Source of the DNA: an uncultured bacterium
GTDB taxonomy: Bacteria > Planctomycetota > Phycisphaerae > Phycisphaerales > UBA1924
Direction of reading: 5' to 3'
DNA length: 64,000 nucleotides
Assembly: GCA_903834785.1 (NCBI GenBank)
Contig: CAILKP010000093.1
Coordinates: forward strand, 62,001-126,000
Notes under the pieces: generated by a model
The model's database searches: none
The model's input: only the letters and a program-made list of their open reading frames with translations
Told to the model about the DNA's origin: nothing
Part shown: positions 17,795 to 26,641 of the stretch, in pieces
Numbering within the stretch: the stretch's first letter is position 1
Layout: each line of letters starts with the position of its first letter
Program-made: the position numbers and the translations under genes

Positions 17795-18814
17795 TCACGA
17801 AATCGCTGGCAACGCCGCGGCGATCTCCCGCCGGCCACGCTCAAGCCAGTTGGGCAGCTTCAGCGCTCCGCCCAGTGCTTCCACCGGTTCATCGGTCGCG
17901 AAGCCCGGGCCGTCAGTCGCCAGTTCAAACAGCACCCCGCCGCGTTCGCGGAAGTACACCGAGCGGAAGTAGCTGCGGTCCCGCTGCTCCGTGACCTGGT
18001 ACCCGCGGCGGCTGAGCCTGTCACTGAACCGCTGCTGGCTTGCATCGTCGCTCACGCGCAGCGCGATATGGTGTACCGTGCCCGCTCCTGCCTGCAGCCG
18101 TGCATTCAGGCCGTCGGTCACAACATCAAGGTACCGGCCCGCCTCGCTGGCCGGTGCCGCGGCGACGTACCTCGTCCGGCGTCCCTCGGTGGCTTGGACT
18201 TCATAGCCAAAGGTCCCGGTCAGCAGTGATCCAGTATCGGCAATGTCGCGAACCCGCAGCGTCGCCCCGAAAAAGCCGCCGATGGCCTGGCCCGCCGGAA
18301 CCCCACTGCTCGGCGAGGTCGTCGCGCCAGCCGGTGCGGTGCCCGACTCGCCGGGTGTCACTTCAACGAGTTCCAACGACGTTCCGTCATGATCGCTGAA
18401 AGTCAGCACCTCCGACCCGAACCGGGTCTCAGTGACAACGTCCTGCACCCCGGCTCCCGCCAGACGCTGCCGCCAGAACTCAAGCGACCCGCGTGGCACC
18501 GCGAACGTCGTCGCCGCGACCTCCCCTGTGCCCCCGCGACCGGGGGCGGCATGTTCAATCGGGAAGAAGGTCAGAATCGAGCCCGGGCGTCCGTGGTAGT
18601 CACCGAAGTAATAGTGATAGGTGCCCGGGTCATCGAAGTTCACCGTCTGCTTGACCAGCCGCAGGCCAAGTACATTGGTGTAGAACGCCAGGTTTTCCTT
18701 CGCAGTCGCGGCAAACGCTGTGATGTGATGGATGCCCGCGATTCGATCCGGCGTGATGCCGCTGGCGGCAGTCTGCTCGGCGGGGGCGGTGCTTGTGGTG
18801 CTTTGGACAGTCAT
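17795..18814 (-). CDS. MhqO-like ring-cleaving dioxygenase (glyoxalase fold)
   Basis: A 339-residue protein made of two vicinal-oxygen-chelate domains: IAGIHHITAFAATAKENLAFYTNVLGL near residues 26-52 (shown in motif, not in full) with H29/H30, then a second half with TVHHIALRV and the late acidic ligand in LFELATDGPGFATDE. This matches the MhqO family that cleaves hydroquinone or catechol-like rings. The start ATG at 18814 has AAAGGAG (18823-18829) eight bases upstream, one of the better ribosome sites here. A plausible promoter with an inverted repeat precedes it at 18869-18908; the hydrolase gene follows 141 bases downstream. Confidence 0.86.
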   Translation of the reverse strand: MTVQSTTSTAPAEQTAASGITPDRIAGIHHITAFAATAKENLAFYTNVLGLRLVKQTVNFDDPGTYHYYFGDYHGRPGSILTFFPIEHAAPGRGGTGEVAATTFAVPRGSLEFWRQRLAGAGVQDVVTETRFGSEVLTFSDHDGTSLELVEVTPGESGTAPAGATTSPSSGVPAGQAIGGFFGATLRVRDIADTGSLLTGTFGYEVQATEGRRTRYVAAAPASEAGRYLDVVTDGLNARLQAGAGTVHHIALRVSDDASQQRFSDRLSRRGYQVTEQRDRSYFRSVYFRERGGVLFELATDGPGFATDEPVEALGGALKLPNWLERGRREIAAALPAIS

Positions 18815-18868
18815 GGGTCGGACTCCTTTGTGCGGGGCATTGCTCGCCTCGCCAAGGTTCTACGGCCC

Positions 18869-18908
18869 AGTATATCTGTTGGTTCAGAGATTGGTGAAAC
18901 AGCTATAT
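18869..18908 (-). promoter_or_regulatory. mhqO promoter with overlapping inverted repeat
   Basis: Minus-strand -35 TTCACC (18893-18898) and -10 TATACT (18869-18874) with an 18-base spacer. The arms TATATCTGTT (18871-18880) and AACAGCTATAT (18898-18908) form an imperfect inverted repeat (two extra bases in one arm) that spans the -10 and reaches the -35, in an AT-rich island. This is where a repressor such as a MarR-type regulator could bind; no regulator gene is adjacent. Confidence 0.5.
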
Positions 18909-18935
18909 CAGGTTCCTGTTACGTCCTATAACAAA

Positions 18936-20162
18936 TCAATCGTCGTCTTCCATGATCCGAATCGTCGTCACCACCATGTAGTGGTCGCTCAGTCGCCGCT
19001 TGAAGTCTGTCGGCTTCCAACGCACCGCCTCGAGCCACCGATCACTGATTACCTCGCAGCCAGCGGCCACAAACTCAGGCTGTTCGCCGGGCACATAGAT
19101 TCGATCCGTCGTGCCGCCCCGCCAATGGGTGGCTTCGCGCTGTGTGTTGACATCGATCAACCCCGCCCCCGCCAGCACGCCCTCTGCGGGTTCTGCCTTC
19201 CCGGTGATGTTCGTGTCGCCCAGCACCACGACGTCGCGGTCGGCCAGTGACTTCTCGACGCTCGGCAGGGCAACCATCAGAGCACTGGCCTCCTCTTTCC
19301 TGTGAGCGGCAAAGTCGCCGTCATAGTCCGCCTTCAAGTGAACCACGCTCAGCACGAAGTCCGTCTTCTTGTCGCCGCATGAGAACTTCATCGCGTGCGG
19401 CGGCCTGGCAAACAGCGTCGACCGCTGGCTCGACTGCCCGGTCTTGACACTCAGCCGAAGCGGCTGTTCCAGCCCTGGTGGAAAGGGCCGGCCACCAGCA
19501 CCAACCGCCCGCACAGCCTTGCTGTTCCACAGCACCCCGGTCAGTTGATCGCCCGGCCGACGCCCCGGAAACAGCGCGTATCGCCACGGCCCGGGCACCT
19601 TGCGTTCCAACTGGGCCACAACGCTGTCAAGTTCGCCGGAGCGGAGCGATCCAGGGTCCGACTGGCCCTCATCAACTACGATCTCCTGCAGTGCAAGAAT
19701 GTCGACCCGCGCAAACGCGATGTAGTCAGCGATGTCCGCCGCGGACTGGGCCGTCCCTTTGGCAACGCCCGATCGATCAAACGGCCTGCCAAGCCACTCA
19801 ATGTTCCACGTGCCCAGCCGCAACTGGTCAGCCGCGCGAACTTGCGTGGCAGCGGGGGGTTGGGACTGGCCGGCGGTTGGCCCAGTCGCGGCCGGTGCAG
19901 GTGCAGGTTGGACAGAAGTTGGCTGCCCGCTCGCCGGCGCCCCGCCGCCGGCAGGCGTGCCCGCAGGGCCCGGCGGCAGCAGCCCGAAGTACGAGGTCAC
20001 CACCAGCAGCACCAGAATGCCGAGTCCCGCCACTGCCGAAAAGGGCTTGATCCCCGGCACGTCGCGATGGCCGTCCGGCCCGGCGGAACGTGGGGAACCA
20101 GGGCGGCCAGACCGCGGTTCAGTGTGGTCCGGACGGTGATGCGGCGAGGGTGCGTCGGGCAT
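18936..20162 (-). CDS. Endonuclease/exonuclease/phosphatase family protein, membrane-anchored
   Basis: From the ATG at 20162 the product is 408 residues: a basic, proline-rich N-terminus, one membrane segment (about 40-60, GLGILVLLVVTSYFGLL), a low-complexity Pro/Ala linker to about 110, then an EEP catalytic domain. Catalytic motifs are GTWNIEWL, ALQEIV, VVHLKADY, GDTN and the C-terminal LSDHYMVV. The EEP fold hydrolyses phosphodiesters or phosphomonoesters; the anchor suggests an extracytoplasmic target such as DNA, but this is inference. An ATG at 20273 is in frame, but would overlap the rbfA start codon in the same CATG and adds an unlikely extension. Confidence 0.82.
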   Translation of the reverse strand: MPDAPSPHHRPDHTEPRSGRPGSPRSAGPDGHRDVPGIKPFSAVAGLGILVLLVVTSYFGLLPPGPAGTPAGGGAPASGQPTSVQPAPAPAATGPTAGQSQPPAATQVRAADQLRLGTWNIEWLGRPFDRSGVAKGTAQSAADIADYIAFARVDILALQEIVVDEGQSDPGSLRSGELDSVVAQLERKVPGPWRYALFPGRRPGDQLTGVLWNSKAVRAVGAGGRPFPPGLEQPLRLSVKTGQSSQRSTLFARPPHAMKFSCGDKKTDFVLSVVHLKADYDGDFAAHRKEEASALMVALPSVEKSLADRDVVVLGDTNITGKAEPAEGVLAGAGLIDVNTQREATHWRGGTTDRIYVPGEQPEFVAAGCEVISDRWLEAVRWKPTDFKRRLSDHYMVVTTIRIMEDDD

Positions 20163-20271
20163 TGGCCAAGGATAACGCCAGCGGACCCGGTTGCCCGCTG
20201 GCTGCCGCGAACCGGACGGAAGCCGCGGCTGAGGCCGGGGTTGCGGCTCTACCGGCCGTATCATCGGGCTC

Positions 20272-20691
20272 ATGAACGAATCCGGACCCGCATTTCATCG
20301 TCACGAAAAGCTCGTATCAGAGATCCAGCAGGCCGTGCAGAAGGTCTTTACCAAGGGGCTCTCCGATCCGCGGCTGGAACGCTCCATGCTCACGGTCACC
20401 GGGGTGGAGGTGACCCAGGACAACAAGATCGCCTTCATCGCCGTTTCGGTCCTGCCAGAGAAGCACGAGACCCGGGTCAAGGCCGGACTCAAGCACTGTG
20501 CCCGCTTCATTCGCCGCGAGGCCGGTGAACTCGTCCGCACCAACGTGCTGCCCGCCTTTGAGTTCCACATCGACAACTCGCTGAAGAAGCAGGCCAAGGT
20601 CATGGAGGCTTTGGCCAAGGTCAACCAGGAACAGGCCGCCGCGGCGGAAGGCAAGCCGCCCGCAACTGATCCGGCGGCCGGCCAGCCCTGA
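20272..20691 (+). CDS. rbfA: Ribosome-binding factor A
   Basis: A 139-residue RbfA, a KH-like protein that helps mature the 5' end of 16S rRNA in the 30S subunit. The core is recognisable: VSEIQQAVQKVFTKGLSDPRL (start of the domain, residues about 15-35), VTGVEVTQDN, FIAVSVLP and RREAGELVRTNVLPAFEFHID with the final helical tail SLKKQAKVMEAL. The tail beyond residue 118 is Ala/Pro-rich. The ATG at 20272 is the first start and there is no clear Shine-Dalgarno. It precedes yebC by 96 bases, and both act in translation. Confidence 0.93.
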   Translation: MNESGPAFHRHEKLVSEIQQAVQKVFTKGLSDPRLERSMLTVTGVEVTQDNKIAFIAVSVLPEKHETRVKAGLKHCARFIRREAGELVRTNVLPAFEFHIDNSLKKQAKVMEALAKVNQEQAAAAEGKPPATDPAAGQP

Positions 20692-20787
20692 TGGCCCGTT
20701 CCCCGCCGCGGCCCGCGCCCTCCCCCTCCCCCCCGGCCCCCCGGCACGTTGAGATTCCCCGCATCCGGTCTGCAGGAACCCGTCGAC

Positions 20788-21627
20788 ATGGCAGGACACA
20801 ACAAGTGGTCAAAGATCCGTCACCGCAAGGCGGTCGTCGATAAGCGCCGCGGCAAGGCCTGGAGCATGTGTTCCCGCGCCATCATCGTGGCCGCCCGGAC
20901 TGGCGGCGGCGATCCCTCCTTCAACTACGCCCTTCGTGCGGCAATGGACGAGGCCCGCTACCACAACATGCCCGCCGACAACGTCGAGCGTGCGATCAAA
21001 AAGGGTCTCGGCGGCGCAGCGGGTGAAGACTACGAGAACTGCCGCTACGAGGGGTACGGCGCGGGAGGTGTTGCCATCGTAATCGACGCCTTCACCAACA
21101 ACCGCGCCCGAACGGCCGGTGATGTCCGTCTGATCCTGAGCACCAACGGCGGCAAGCTTGGCACGACCGGTTGCGTCAGCCACCAGTTCGACCAGAAGGG
21201 GCGGATTCTGGTCACCGGGCTGGACACCGACGAGGATGTGCTCATCGAGCTCGCGCTTGGCGTCGGTGCCGATGATGTCCGCCGGACTGACGACGAGCAG
21301 CCGCAGGGCACCATCGCCTGGGAAGTGCTTTGCGCCCCGACGGAGTTCGCCCACGTCCGTCAAGGCCTGAGCGAAAAGCTCGCCCCGCCGATCCCGGTCA
21401 GCCGCAACCCGACCGAGCGCGTTCAGCCCCCGCTGCCGGGTTCCGGCAAACTCGCGATCGGTGAATCCGGCATCGAGATGCTGCCACTCGCGCTCACCGC
21501 CGTCGCCGGGGAGGACGCCAAGAGCGTGCTCGAGCTTGTCGAAGAGCTCGAAGACAACGAGGATATCAAAAAGGTCTACACCAACGCCGATATCGCCGAC
21601 GATGTGCTGGCCGCCTTGGGTGACTGA
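20788..21627 (+). CDS. yebC: YebC/PmpR family regulator
   Basis: A 279-residue YebC/PmpR protein. The start MAGHNKWSKIRHRK is the family hallmark and fixes the ATG at 20788; the three-domain body follows with VERAIKKGLGG, YEGYGAGGVAIVIDAFTNN and, near the C-terminus, LVEELEDNEDIKKVYTN. The family was annotated as transcription regulators, and homologues have also been connected to translation of difficult peptide stretches. At 279 residues it is somewhat longer than usual because of an insert around ISPVSRNPTERVQPPLPGSG-like sequence near residue 205. It follows rbfA and converges with the secreted repeat protein. Confidence 0.93.
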   Translation: MAGHNKWSKIRHRKAVVDKRRGKAWSMCSRAIIVAARTGGGDPSFNYALRAAMDEARYHNMPADNVERAIKKGLGGAAGEDYENCRYEGYGAGGVAIVIDAFTNNRARTAGDVRLILSTNGGKLGTTGCVSHQFDQKGRILVTGLDTDEDVLIELALGVGADDVRRTDDEQPQGTIAWEVLCAPTEFAHVRQGLSEKLAPPIPVSRNPTERVQPPLPGSGKLAIGESGIEMLPLALTAVAGEDAKSVLELVEELEDNEDIKKVYTNADIADDVLAALGD

Positions 21628-21665
21628 ACTCGCTTTCCGCACTCCCGGCACCACACACCGCCCAC

Positions 21666-24299
21666 TCAACACCCGATCGCAAACGCGTTGATGAACGCGA
21701 TGAAGTCCATCGCGTCGATCGTGCCATCCGGAAGAATCGCTTCGTCACCACCACCGGCGATGTCAGCGGTCGAATCCACCGTCGCGTCCCCGATCCCGAA
21801 ACTGTTGATGAAGGCGATGAAGTCGCCGCCATCAACGGTGCCGTCCGGGCACTGACCGCCGATGGGCAGGTCCGCCGTACTGCAAGCACTCGTCAGTGTC
21901 AGTTGAACCGCCGTGGTCACTTCCGTGACGCATCCCACCGTCACGAGACAGTCCATGCTCGCCAGATCTGCGGCCGTCGGGCTGGGAATCACAAACGTCT
22001 GAGACAATGCGGTCGGATTGTCTGACAGGGTCAGCGGCTGCCCGTTCCGTCTCCATTGGAACCGCGTTGGCCCTTGCTGACTGAAGGTGAGTGGAACTGT
22101 CAGCTCGGCGGCTTTGCTCGTGCAAACAGCCTGCGACGGCGGCAGCGACCCGGCCAGCGGCGATGCTGGGTTGCCCCATCGCCAGCGTGCGATCGTTGCC
22201 GACGTCCAGTTGTCCGCCAGTGTGAAATCGCCGCCGGCCAGCAGGTCGCCCGTTCGCAGTTGCAGCAGTGCGTTCACCGTGCTGTTCAGCGACGGTCCCA
22301 GCGGAACCCAAGTACTTCCGGAAAGCTGATACACGCGGTGGGCAAACGGATCAGGCGCGGCGATGTTGCCAAGCTCGCTCCACGCCGCCAGTACGCGTCC
22401 GTCCGCTGTCGTTGCCATCGTTCGCACGCTTCGTGTGATGGTCGTCAGCGGGTTCCACGTCGTGCCATCGAACCGTGCAATGCTCCGCATCTCAGTCGTG
22501 CCGGAAGCGGTGAACATTCCCGCCGCGATGATGTCTCCGCTGGCCAGGCGCCCGAGCGAAGTCACGGTGTTGTTCAGCCCTGCGCCGATCGCCTGCCAGC
22601 CGGATCCCGTCCACCGTGCGATTCGGGATGCCGGAACACCACCCGCGGTGGTGAACGCTCCGGCGACGATCACTTGGCCGTCGGGCTGCACCAGCATGGC
22701 GCTCACCGCGCCGTTGACCCCGCTGCCGAGAGCGGTGCACGCGGTGCCGGTCCAGCGTGCGATGTTGCTCGCCGCAAAGCTGCCCGCGCTGGAGAACACG
22801 CCGCCAACAACGATGGAACCGTTCGGCAGCGCCACCGCCGCGTTGACCGTTCCGCCGATGCCCGAGCCCAATGCCGCCCAGCCTGATCCGGTCCACCTTG
22901 CGATGCGGTTTGCCGCAACCCCTCCGGCATTTGCGAACGACCCCGCGGCGAAGATCTCCCCCGCCGTGTTGACCGCTAAACCGCGGATGTCGCCATCGAA
23001 CGTTCCGCCCAGTTGCGTCCAACTGCTGCCGTAGTCCGACATCGCGACCCGATATGCCGTCCCGTTGCCGGTGGAAGTAAATGTTCCGGCGGCGACGATC
23101 CGCTGGTCGACCGTTTCGGCGAGCCGGTCGATCTGCCCAACCGTGCCACTACCAAGCGGGATCCAGCCGGAAGCCGTCCAGCCGACAACTCGGGAAGTCG
23201 CCAGCGTCGGCACCGCCAGCGAGCCCGTAAAAACTACTGTTCCGTCCTGCAGCGTGGAAAAAGCGGTCGCGTTGCCGGTAAGTCCTGCCTGAAAGATCGA
23301 CCAGGCCGTCCCGTTCCAGCGGACAATACCGCTCGAGCCACCGCCAGCAACCGGCGTGAACGGTCCGCCCGACAGCACCACATCGCCGCTGGGTAACACC
23401 GTCGCCGCAATGCCGGTTCCGGCTATGCCAATGCCGAAGGTTGACCACGCCGTGCCGTTCCATCTCGCGATCGACCTCGCCAGCGACAGCGTGCCTGCTG
23501 ATGAGAACGATCCTGCGGCGAGGATCTCGTTCGTCGCCGTCAGCGATATCGAGTTGACCGCACCGTTGAGACCGTTGCCCATCGCCTCCCAGTTACCTGC
23601 CCGGTAGCGGGCGATACGGTTTGCCGTTACACCGCTGATGGACGTGAAGTTCCCCGCCACCACCAGGTCCCCAGTCGGTCCGACGAGCATCGATGCCACC
23701 CGTGCATCGTTGTCCGAACTGCCGAGTTGTGCCCACTGCACCCCGTTGAAGAACACGACCGCCGACGGCCCGGTCAGCCCCGAGAGGTTGAACGATCCGC
23801 CCACAATCAACGCGCCGGTCCGCAACGCGGCCAGTGACGTGATCGTCCCATCCAGCGGCGTGCCGAACGGTCCCCACCGCGATCCGTTCCATGCCGCCAG
23901 GCCCGGAATCGGCCTGTTTCCGGCCGCCGTGAAGGTGCCCCCCACGACCAGTTCGCCCGTCGGCAGCACGCACACCGCAGTCACTTCACCGTCCGTTCCC
24001 TCATGGAGTGCCCTCCAACGCTGCCCGTCCCACGCCGCCACGTTGTTCGCCTGTGCCTCACCGGCCAGGGTGAACGATCCAGCCACGATCAGCAGCGGCT
24101 GTGCAGGCCCCGCGCCATCCGGGTCCCACTGGGTCACCGCCCTGACCGTCCCGTTCACCCCGGGCACGCCACCGCCCGCAAGCCAGCGACCAAGGCATTG
24201 CCCCCGCGCGGGTTGGCTAAGGCCCAGCAGGCACAGAGCAGCCATCAGCAGCCCACCCATCCGGGTTGCCAGCAGCTGTTTCGTAGTCCAATCGTGCAC
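21666..24299 (-). CDS. Large secreted repeat protein: 14 propeller-like repeats, Ig-like domain, dockerin-like C-terminus
   Basis: 877 residues from a GTG at 24299 that has AGGAG seven bases upstream (24307-24311). The N-terminus is a signal peptide ending ARGQC. I count fourteen repeats of about 47 residues with the pattern IARW-G--W--LG-G--G-V---------I-VGG-F--AG, suited to beta-propeller blades (fourteen would make two seven-bladed propellers). An Ig-like domain (FQWRRNGQPL, with cysteine pairs) follows, and then two calcium-loop-like segments DGTVDGGDFIAFINSF and DGTIDAMDFIAFINAF ending IGC. This dockerin-like tail is common in secreted planctomycete proteins. Ligand and function are unknown. 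A TTG at 24410 is in frame but unlikely. Confidence 0.82.
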   Translation of the reverse strand: MHDWTTKQLLATRMGGLLMAALCLLGLSQPARGQCLGRWLAGGGVPGVNGTVRAVTQWDPDGAGPAQPLLIVAGSFTLAGEAQANNVAAWDGQRWRALHEGTDGEVTAVCVLPTGELVVGGTFTAAGNRPIPGLAAWNGSRWGPFGTPLDGTITSLAALRTGALIVGGSFNLSGLTGPSAVVFFNGVQWAQLGSSDNDARVASMLVGPTGDLVVAGNFTSISGVTANRIARYRAGNWEAMGNGLNGAVNSISLTATNEILAAGSFSSAGTLSLARSIARWNGTAWSTFGIGIAGTGIAATVLPSGDVVLSGGPFTPVAGGGSSGIVRWNGTAWSIFQAGLTGNATAFSTLQDGTVVFTGSLAVPTLATSRVVGWTASGWIPLGSGTVGQIDRLAETVDQRIVAAGTFTSTGNGTAYRVAMSDYGSSWTQLGGTFDGDIRGLAVNTAGEIFAAGSFANAGGVAANRIARWTGSGWAALGSGIGGTVNAAVALPNGSIVVGGVFSSAGSFAASNIARWTGTACTALGSGVNGAVSAMLVQPDGQVIVAGAFTTAGGVPASRIARWTGSGWQAIGAGLNNTVTSLGRLASGDIIAAGMFTASGTTEMRSIARFDGTTWNPLTTITRSVRTMATTADGRVLAAWSELGNIAAPDPFAHRVYQLSGSTWVPLGPSLNSTVNALLQLRTGDLLAGGDFTLADNWTSATIARWRWGNPASPLAGSLPPSQAVCTSKAAELTVPLTFSQQGPTRFQWRRNGQPLTLSDNPTALSQTFVIPSPTAADLASMDCLVTVGCVTEVTTAVQLTLTSACSTADLPIGGQCPDGTVDGGDFIAFINSFGIGDATVDSTADIAGGGDEAILPDGTIDAMDFIAFINAFAIGC

Positions 24300-24420
24300 A
24301 GACAAGCTCCTCTCGCTCCCGTATCCAGTTGCCAGCGAGTGCGGCAGGAACCCGAATCTCAGTAATGTTACGGAGTTCGAGGGCCAGCGAGTGGGCACGC
24401 CGATCCACAAATCAGAACAT

Positions 24421-25320
24421 TTACCCTGGCCTGTACCCGCTGCCGCCCGTCAAAGCCCCAAAGGCTGGCACGCTCTCACGCCACGCCGTTGCCGCACCGG
24501 CCGCCGCCCGCCATGGGTCGTGCACCCCTCGCAGGTCCAGGATCACCGGGCCCGCGTAACCCGCCGCCGAAAGCGCAATGCGATAGCCCATCAGATCCAA
24601 GCGGGCACCGGATCCTCCTGGTGCGATTCTGCCGACGGTCGAAACGTCGCTCAGCCGCGGATGCGAGAGTGCGGCTCCCAAGCGCGTGCCAGTGACCACC
24701 GGGTCGATTCCACCCATCAGCAGCGCCGCAGGATCCAGTCCGCAGCGGTATGGCGAACCGGAGATCGCCGGGCCAACCGCAGGTGGCGCCGGCAGCCCGC
24801 CAACCGCAGATCCCGGGGGTACCCCCAGTTCGGTCTGATCACTCAAAGGTGGCCAGTTCAGTTCGCACAGCACGCATCCACTCCGAGACGCGCTCTCGGC
24901 CAGCTCTTTACGAACCGCCAGCGGCGTGGCCGGGTCCAGCACCGTCGAGACTGACGCGCCGCCGAGTCCGGGCAGCAGGCCGCTGAGCTCCGCCGCCAGT
25001 TCGCACGCTTGAAAGATCGCCGCGACCGCGCGATCCTGATGCTCCGGCTGCCGAAAGTGCTCCGGTGGGATGATCAGATCCAGTCCCGAAAAGCCCAAGC
25101 CAGCCCGTCGTATCGCCGCCGCCAGATCCCGCCGGGCCGACCTGTCCAGTTCGCGCGGTCGCAGCCCCGGAATCGTCGCCGACAACTGAACCGCCTCGCA
25201 CCGGGAAGCCGCAGCCAGCGCGAGGGCATCGCGCACGGTGCCGCTCGTGAGCTCCCGGTCACCTTCCAGTCGAAAGGTGGTCAGCGAAAGCGACAGCGGC
25301 AGGTCGGAGGTACTCAGCAA
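24421..25320 (-). CDS. Degenerate TIM-barrel (sugar isomerase-like) protein
   Basis: A 299-residue protein whose segments AVQLSATIPGL, LGFSGLDLIIPPEHF and AGYAGPVILDLRGVHD suggest a xylose-isomerase-like TIM barrel, but several usual acidic metal ligands are not obvious, so it may be divergent or inactive. The only start before the upstream stop that I can see is a TTG at 25320, 18 bases after the stop of the clear TIM-barrel gene on the same strand, so translation coupling is likely. The function is not known. Its place in the sugar cluster supports a role with keto- or epimer sugars. Confidence 0.6.
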   Translation of the reverse strand: MLSTSDLPLSLSLTTFRLEGDRELTSGTVRDALALAAASRCEAVQLSATIPGLRPRELDRSARRDLAAAIRRAGLGFSGLDLIIPPEHFRQPEHQDRAVAAIFQACELAAELSGLLPGLGGASVSTVLDPATPLAVRKELAESASRSGCVLCELNWPPLSDQTELGVPPGSAVGGLPAPPAVGPAISGSPYRCGLDPAALLMGGIDPVVTGTRLGAALSHPRLSDVSTVGRIAPGGSGARLDLMGYRIALSAAGYAGPVILDLRGVHDPWRAAAGAATAWRESVPAFGALTGGSGYRPG

Positions 25321-25338
25321 AGGGGGCGGTCCGGCGAC

Positions 25339-26346
25339 TCAGCGCTCAAAGGCGCTGTCGAATGCAGTGGCGGCGGGCAGGAAATCAATCGAACGCACAA
25401 ACGCGGCGGACTCCGCGGCACCATGGTAACGGTCCATCCCCGGGTCCTCCCATTCCACACTCAGCGGTCCGCGGTAGTTGATGGCGTTGAGCCCGCGGAT
25501 GATCGCGTCAAAGTCCACATCGCCGCGGCCCAGTGAACGGAAGTCCCAGGCCCGACGCGGATGTCCGAACGGCAGGTGCCCGCCCAGAATGCTGGTGGTG
25601 CCAGCGGGGGAGCCGGAATGGTGGATGGCGACATCCTTCATATGCACGTGAGTGATCCGGTCACCGAAGCGAGTGATGAATGCCGCCGGATCGATGCCCT
25701 GCCACAGCAGGTGGGACGGATCAAAGTTGAAGCAGAACGACTCGTGCCCGTCCACGGCATCAATCGCCCGCTGGGTGGTCTCCAGGTCGTAGGCGATCTC
25801 GGTGGGGTGGACCTCCAGGGCGAACTTCACACCCTCGCGTTTGAAAACGTTCAAGATGGGCTTGAAGGCCTTGGCGAAGGCCTTGAATCCGCCATCGATT
25901 ATCTTCTGGCTGGTGGGGGGGAAGGCATAGAGCATGTGCCATACGGGGGAACCCGTAAAGCCGTTGACAACTGCAACCTGCAGTTTGCCGGCGGCACGCG
26001 CCGTATCCGCCAGTTCTGCCGCTGCCCGCTTGTTTACCCCTTCAGCATCACCTTTTCCCCAGACGTGCTTCGGAAGAATCGCCTTGTGCCGGATGTCGAT
26101 GGGGTCGCACACCGCCTGACCCACCAGATGGTTGCTGATCGCCCAGCACCGCAGGCTGGCATCGGCCAGTCGGGCGTGCACCTCGCGGCAGTACGACCTG
26201 GCCGCAAGGGCCTTGCGGACATCAAAGTGATCACCCCAGCAGGCCAGTTCTAGCCCGTCGTAGCCCATCTCTGCTGCGCTGGTTGCGACGCTGGAGAGCG
26301 GCAGATCGGCCCACTGGCCGGTGAACAGGGTGACGGGGCGAGGCAT
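25339..26346 (-). CDS. Sugar phosphate isomerase/epimerase family TIM-barrel
   Basis: A 335-residue AP-endonuclease-2/IolE-type TIM barrel without a signal peptide (starts [15 protein letters not shown]). Metal-site candidates are visible: E in [14 protein letters not shown] in [16 protein letters not shown] in ITHVHMKD and E in [12 protein letters not shown]. Enzymes of this group isomerise, epimerise or dehydrate sugars or cyclitols; substrate is unknown. The ATG at 26346 is preferred; an ATG at 26478 would add a 44-residue hydrophobic stretch lying in the divergent promoter region. It is the first gene of the minus-strand arm of the sugar cluster. Confidence 0.85.
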   Translation of the reverse strand: MPRPVTLFTGQWADLPLSSVATSAAEMGYDGLELACWGDHFDVRKALAARSYCREVHARLADASLRCWAISNHLVGQAVCDPIDIRHKAILPKHVWGKGDAEGVNKRAAAELADTARAAGKLQVAVVNGFTGSPVWHMLYAFPPTSQKIIDGGFKAFAKAFKPILNVFKREGVKFALEVHPTEIAYDLETTQRAIDAVDGHESFCFNFDPSHLLWQGIDPAAFITRFGDRITHVHMKDVAIHHSGSPAGTTSILGGHLPFGHPRRAWDFRSLGRGDVDFDAIIRGLNAINYRGPLSVEWEDPGMDRYHGAAESAAFVRSIDFLPAATAFDSAFER

Positions 26347-26491
26347 GTTTGGCTCCACAAGCAGGAATGCGGGTATAGCGATTGAGAACAAAGGTATCGA
26401 AAGCCACGCGAGCACGGATGTCGCCGCGGCCGGTGTGTTCAACAGAAAAGCTGCGGCGAAGGCAATGAAACTCGTCATTACACGAAACCGC

Positions 26492-26519
26492 TTGCATCGG
26501 AACTGTTACATGGTACACT
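26492..26519 (+). promoter_or_regulatory. Candidate promoter of the MFS/oxidoreductase operon
   Basis: TTGCAT (26492-26497) and TACACT (26514-26519) with a 16-base spacer, in the AT-richer 295-base region between divergent sugar genes. Match to the housekeeping consensus is only partial. The same GGTACACT -10 context recurs at 57154-57161 before the M3 peptidase gene. Confidence 0.35.
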
Positions 26520-26641
26520 GAAAAGGTCCCAGCGTTCCGCGATTCTTGCGGGCGGTGGGTGGTTGGGCAGCAGGAGTGTCCGGATCTCGGGCACGATGGC
26601 TCCCTGAGTTGAGTCTCGCAAGCAGATCGGAAAACCCGCGC

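Noticed and set aside
10318-18814. hpd and the mhqO/mhqD genes as one aromatic-degradation cluster
   Set aside because: They are separated by unrelated plus-strand genes and the hpd terminator, so I treat the shared chemistry as coincidental.
26346-26478. Upstream ATG (26478) extending the TIM-barrel gene by a hydrophobic segment
   Set aside because: The added residues lie in the AT-rich divergent promoter region and lack family similarity; the ATG at 26346 gives the standard N-terminus.
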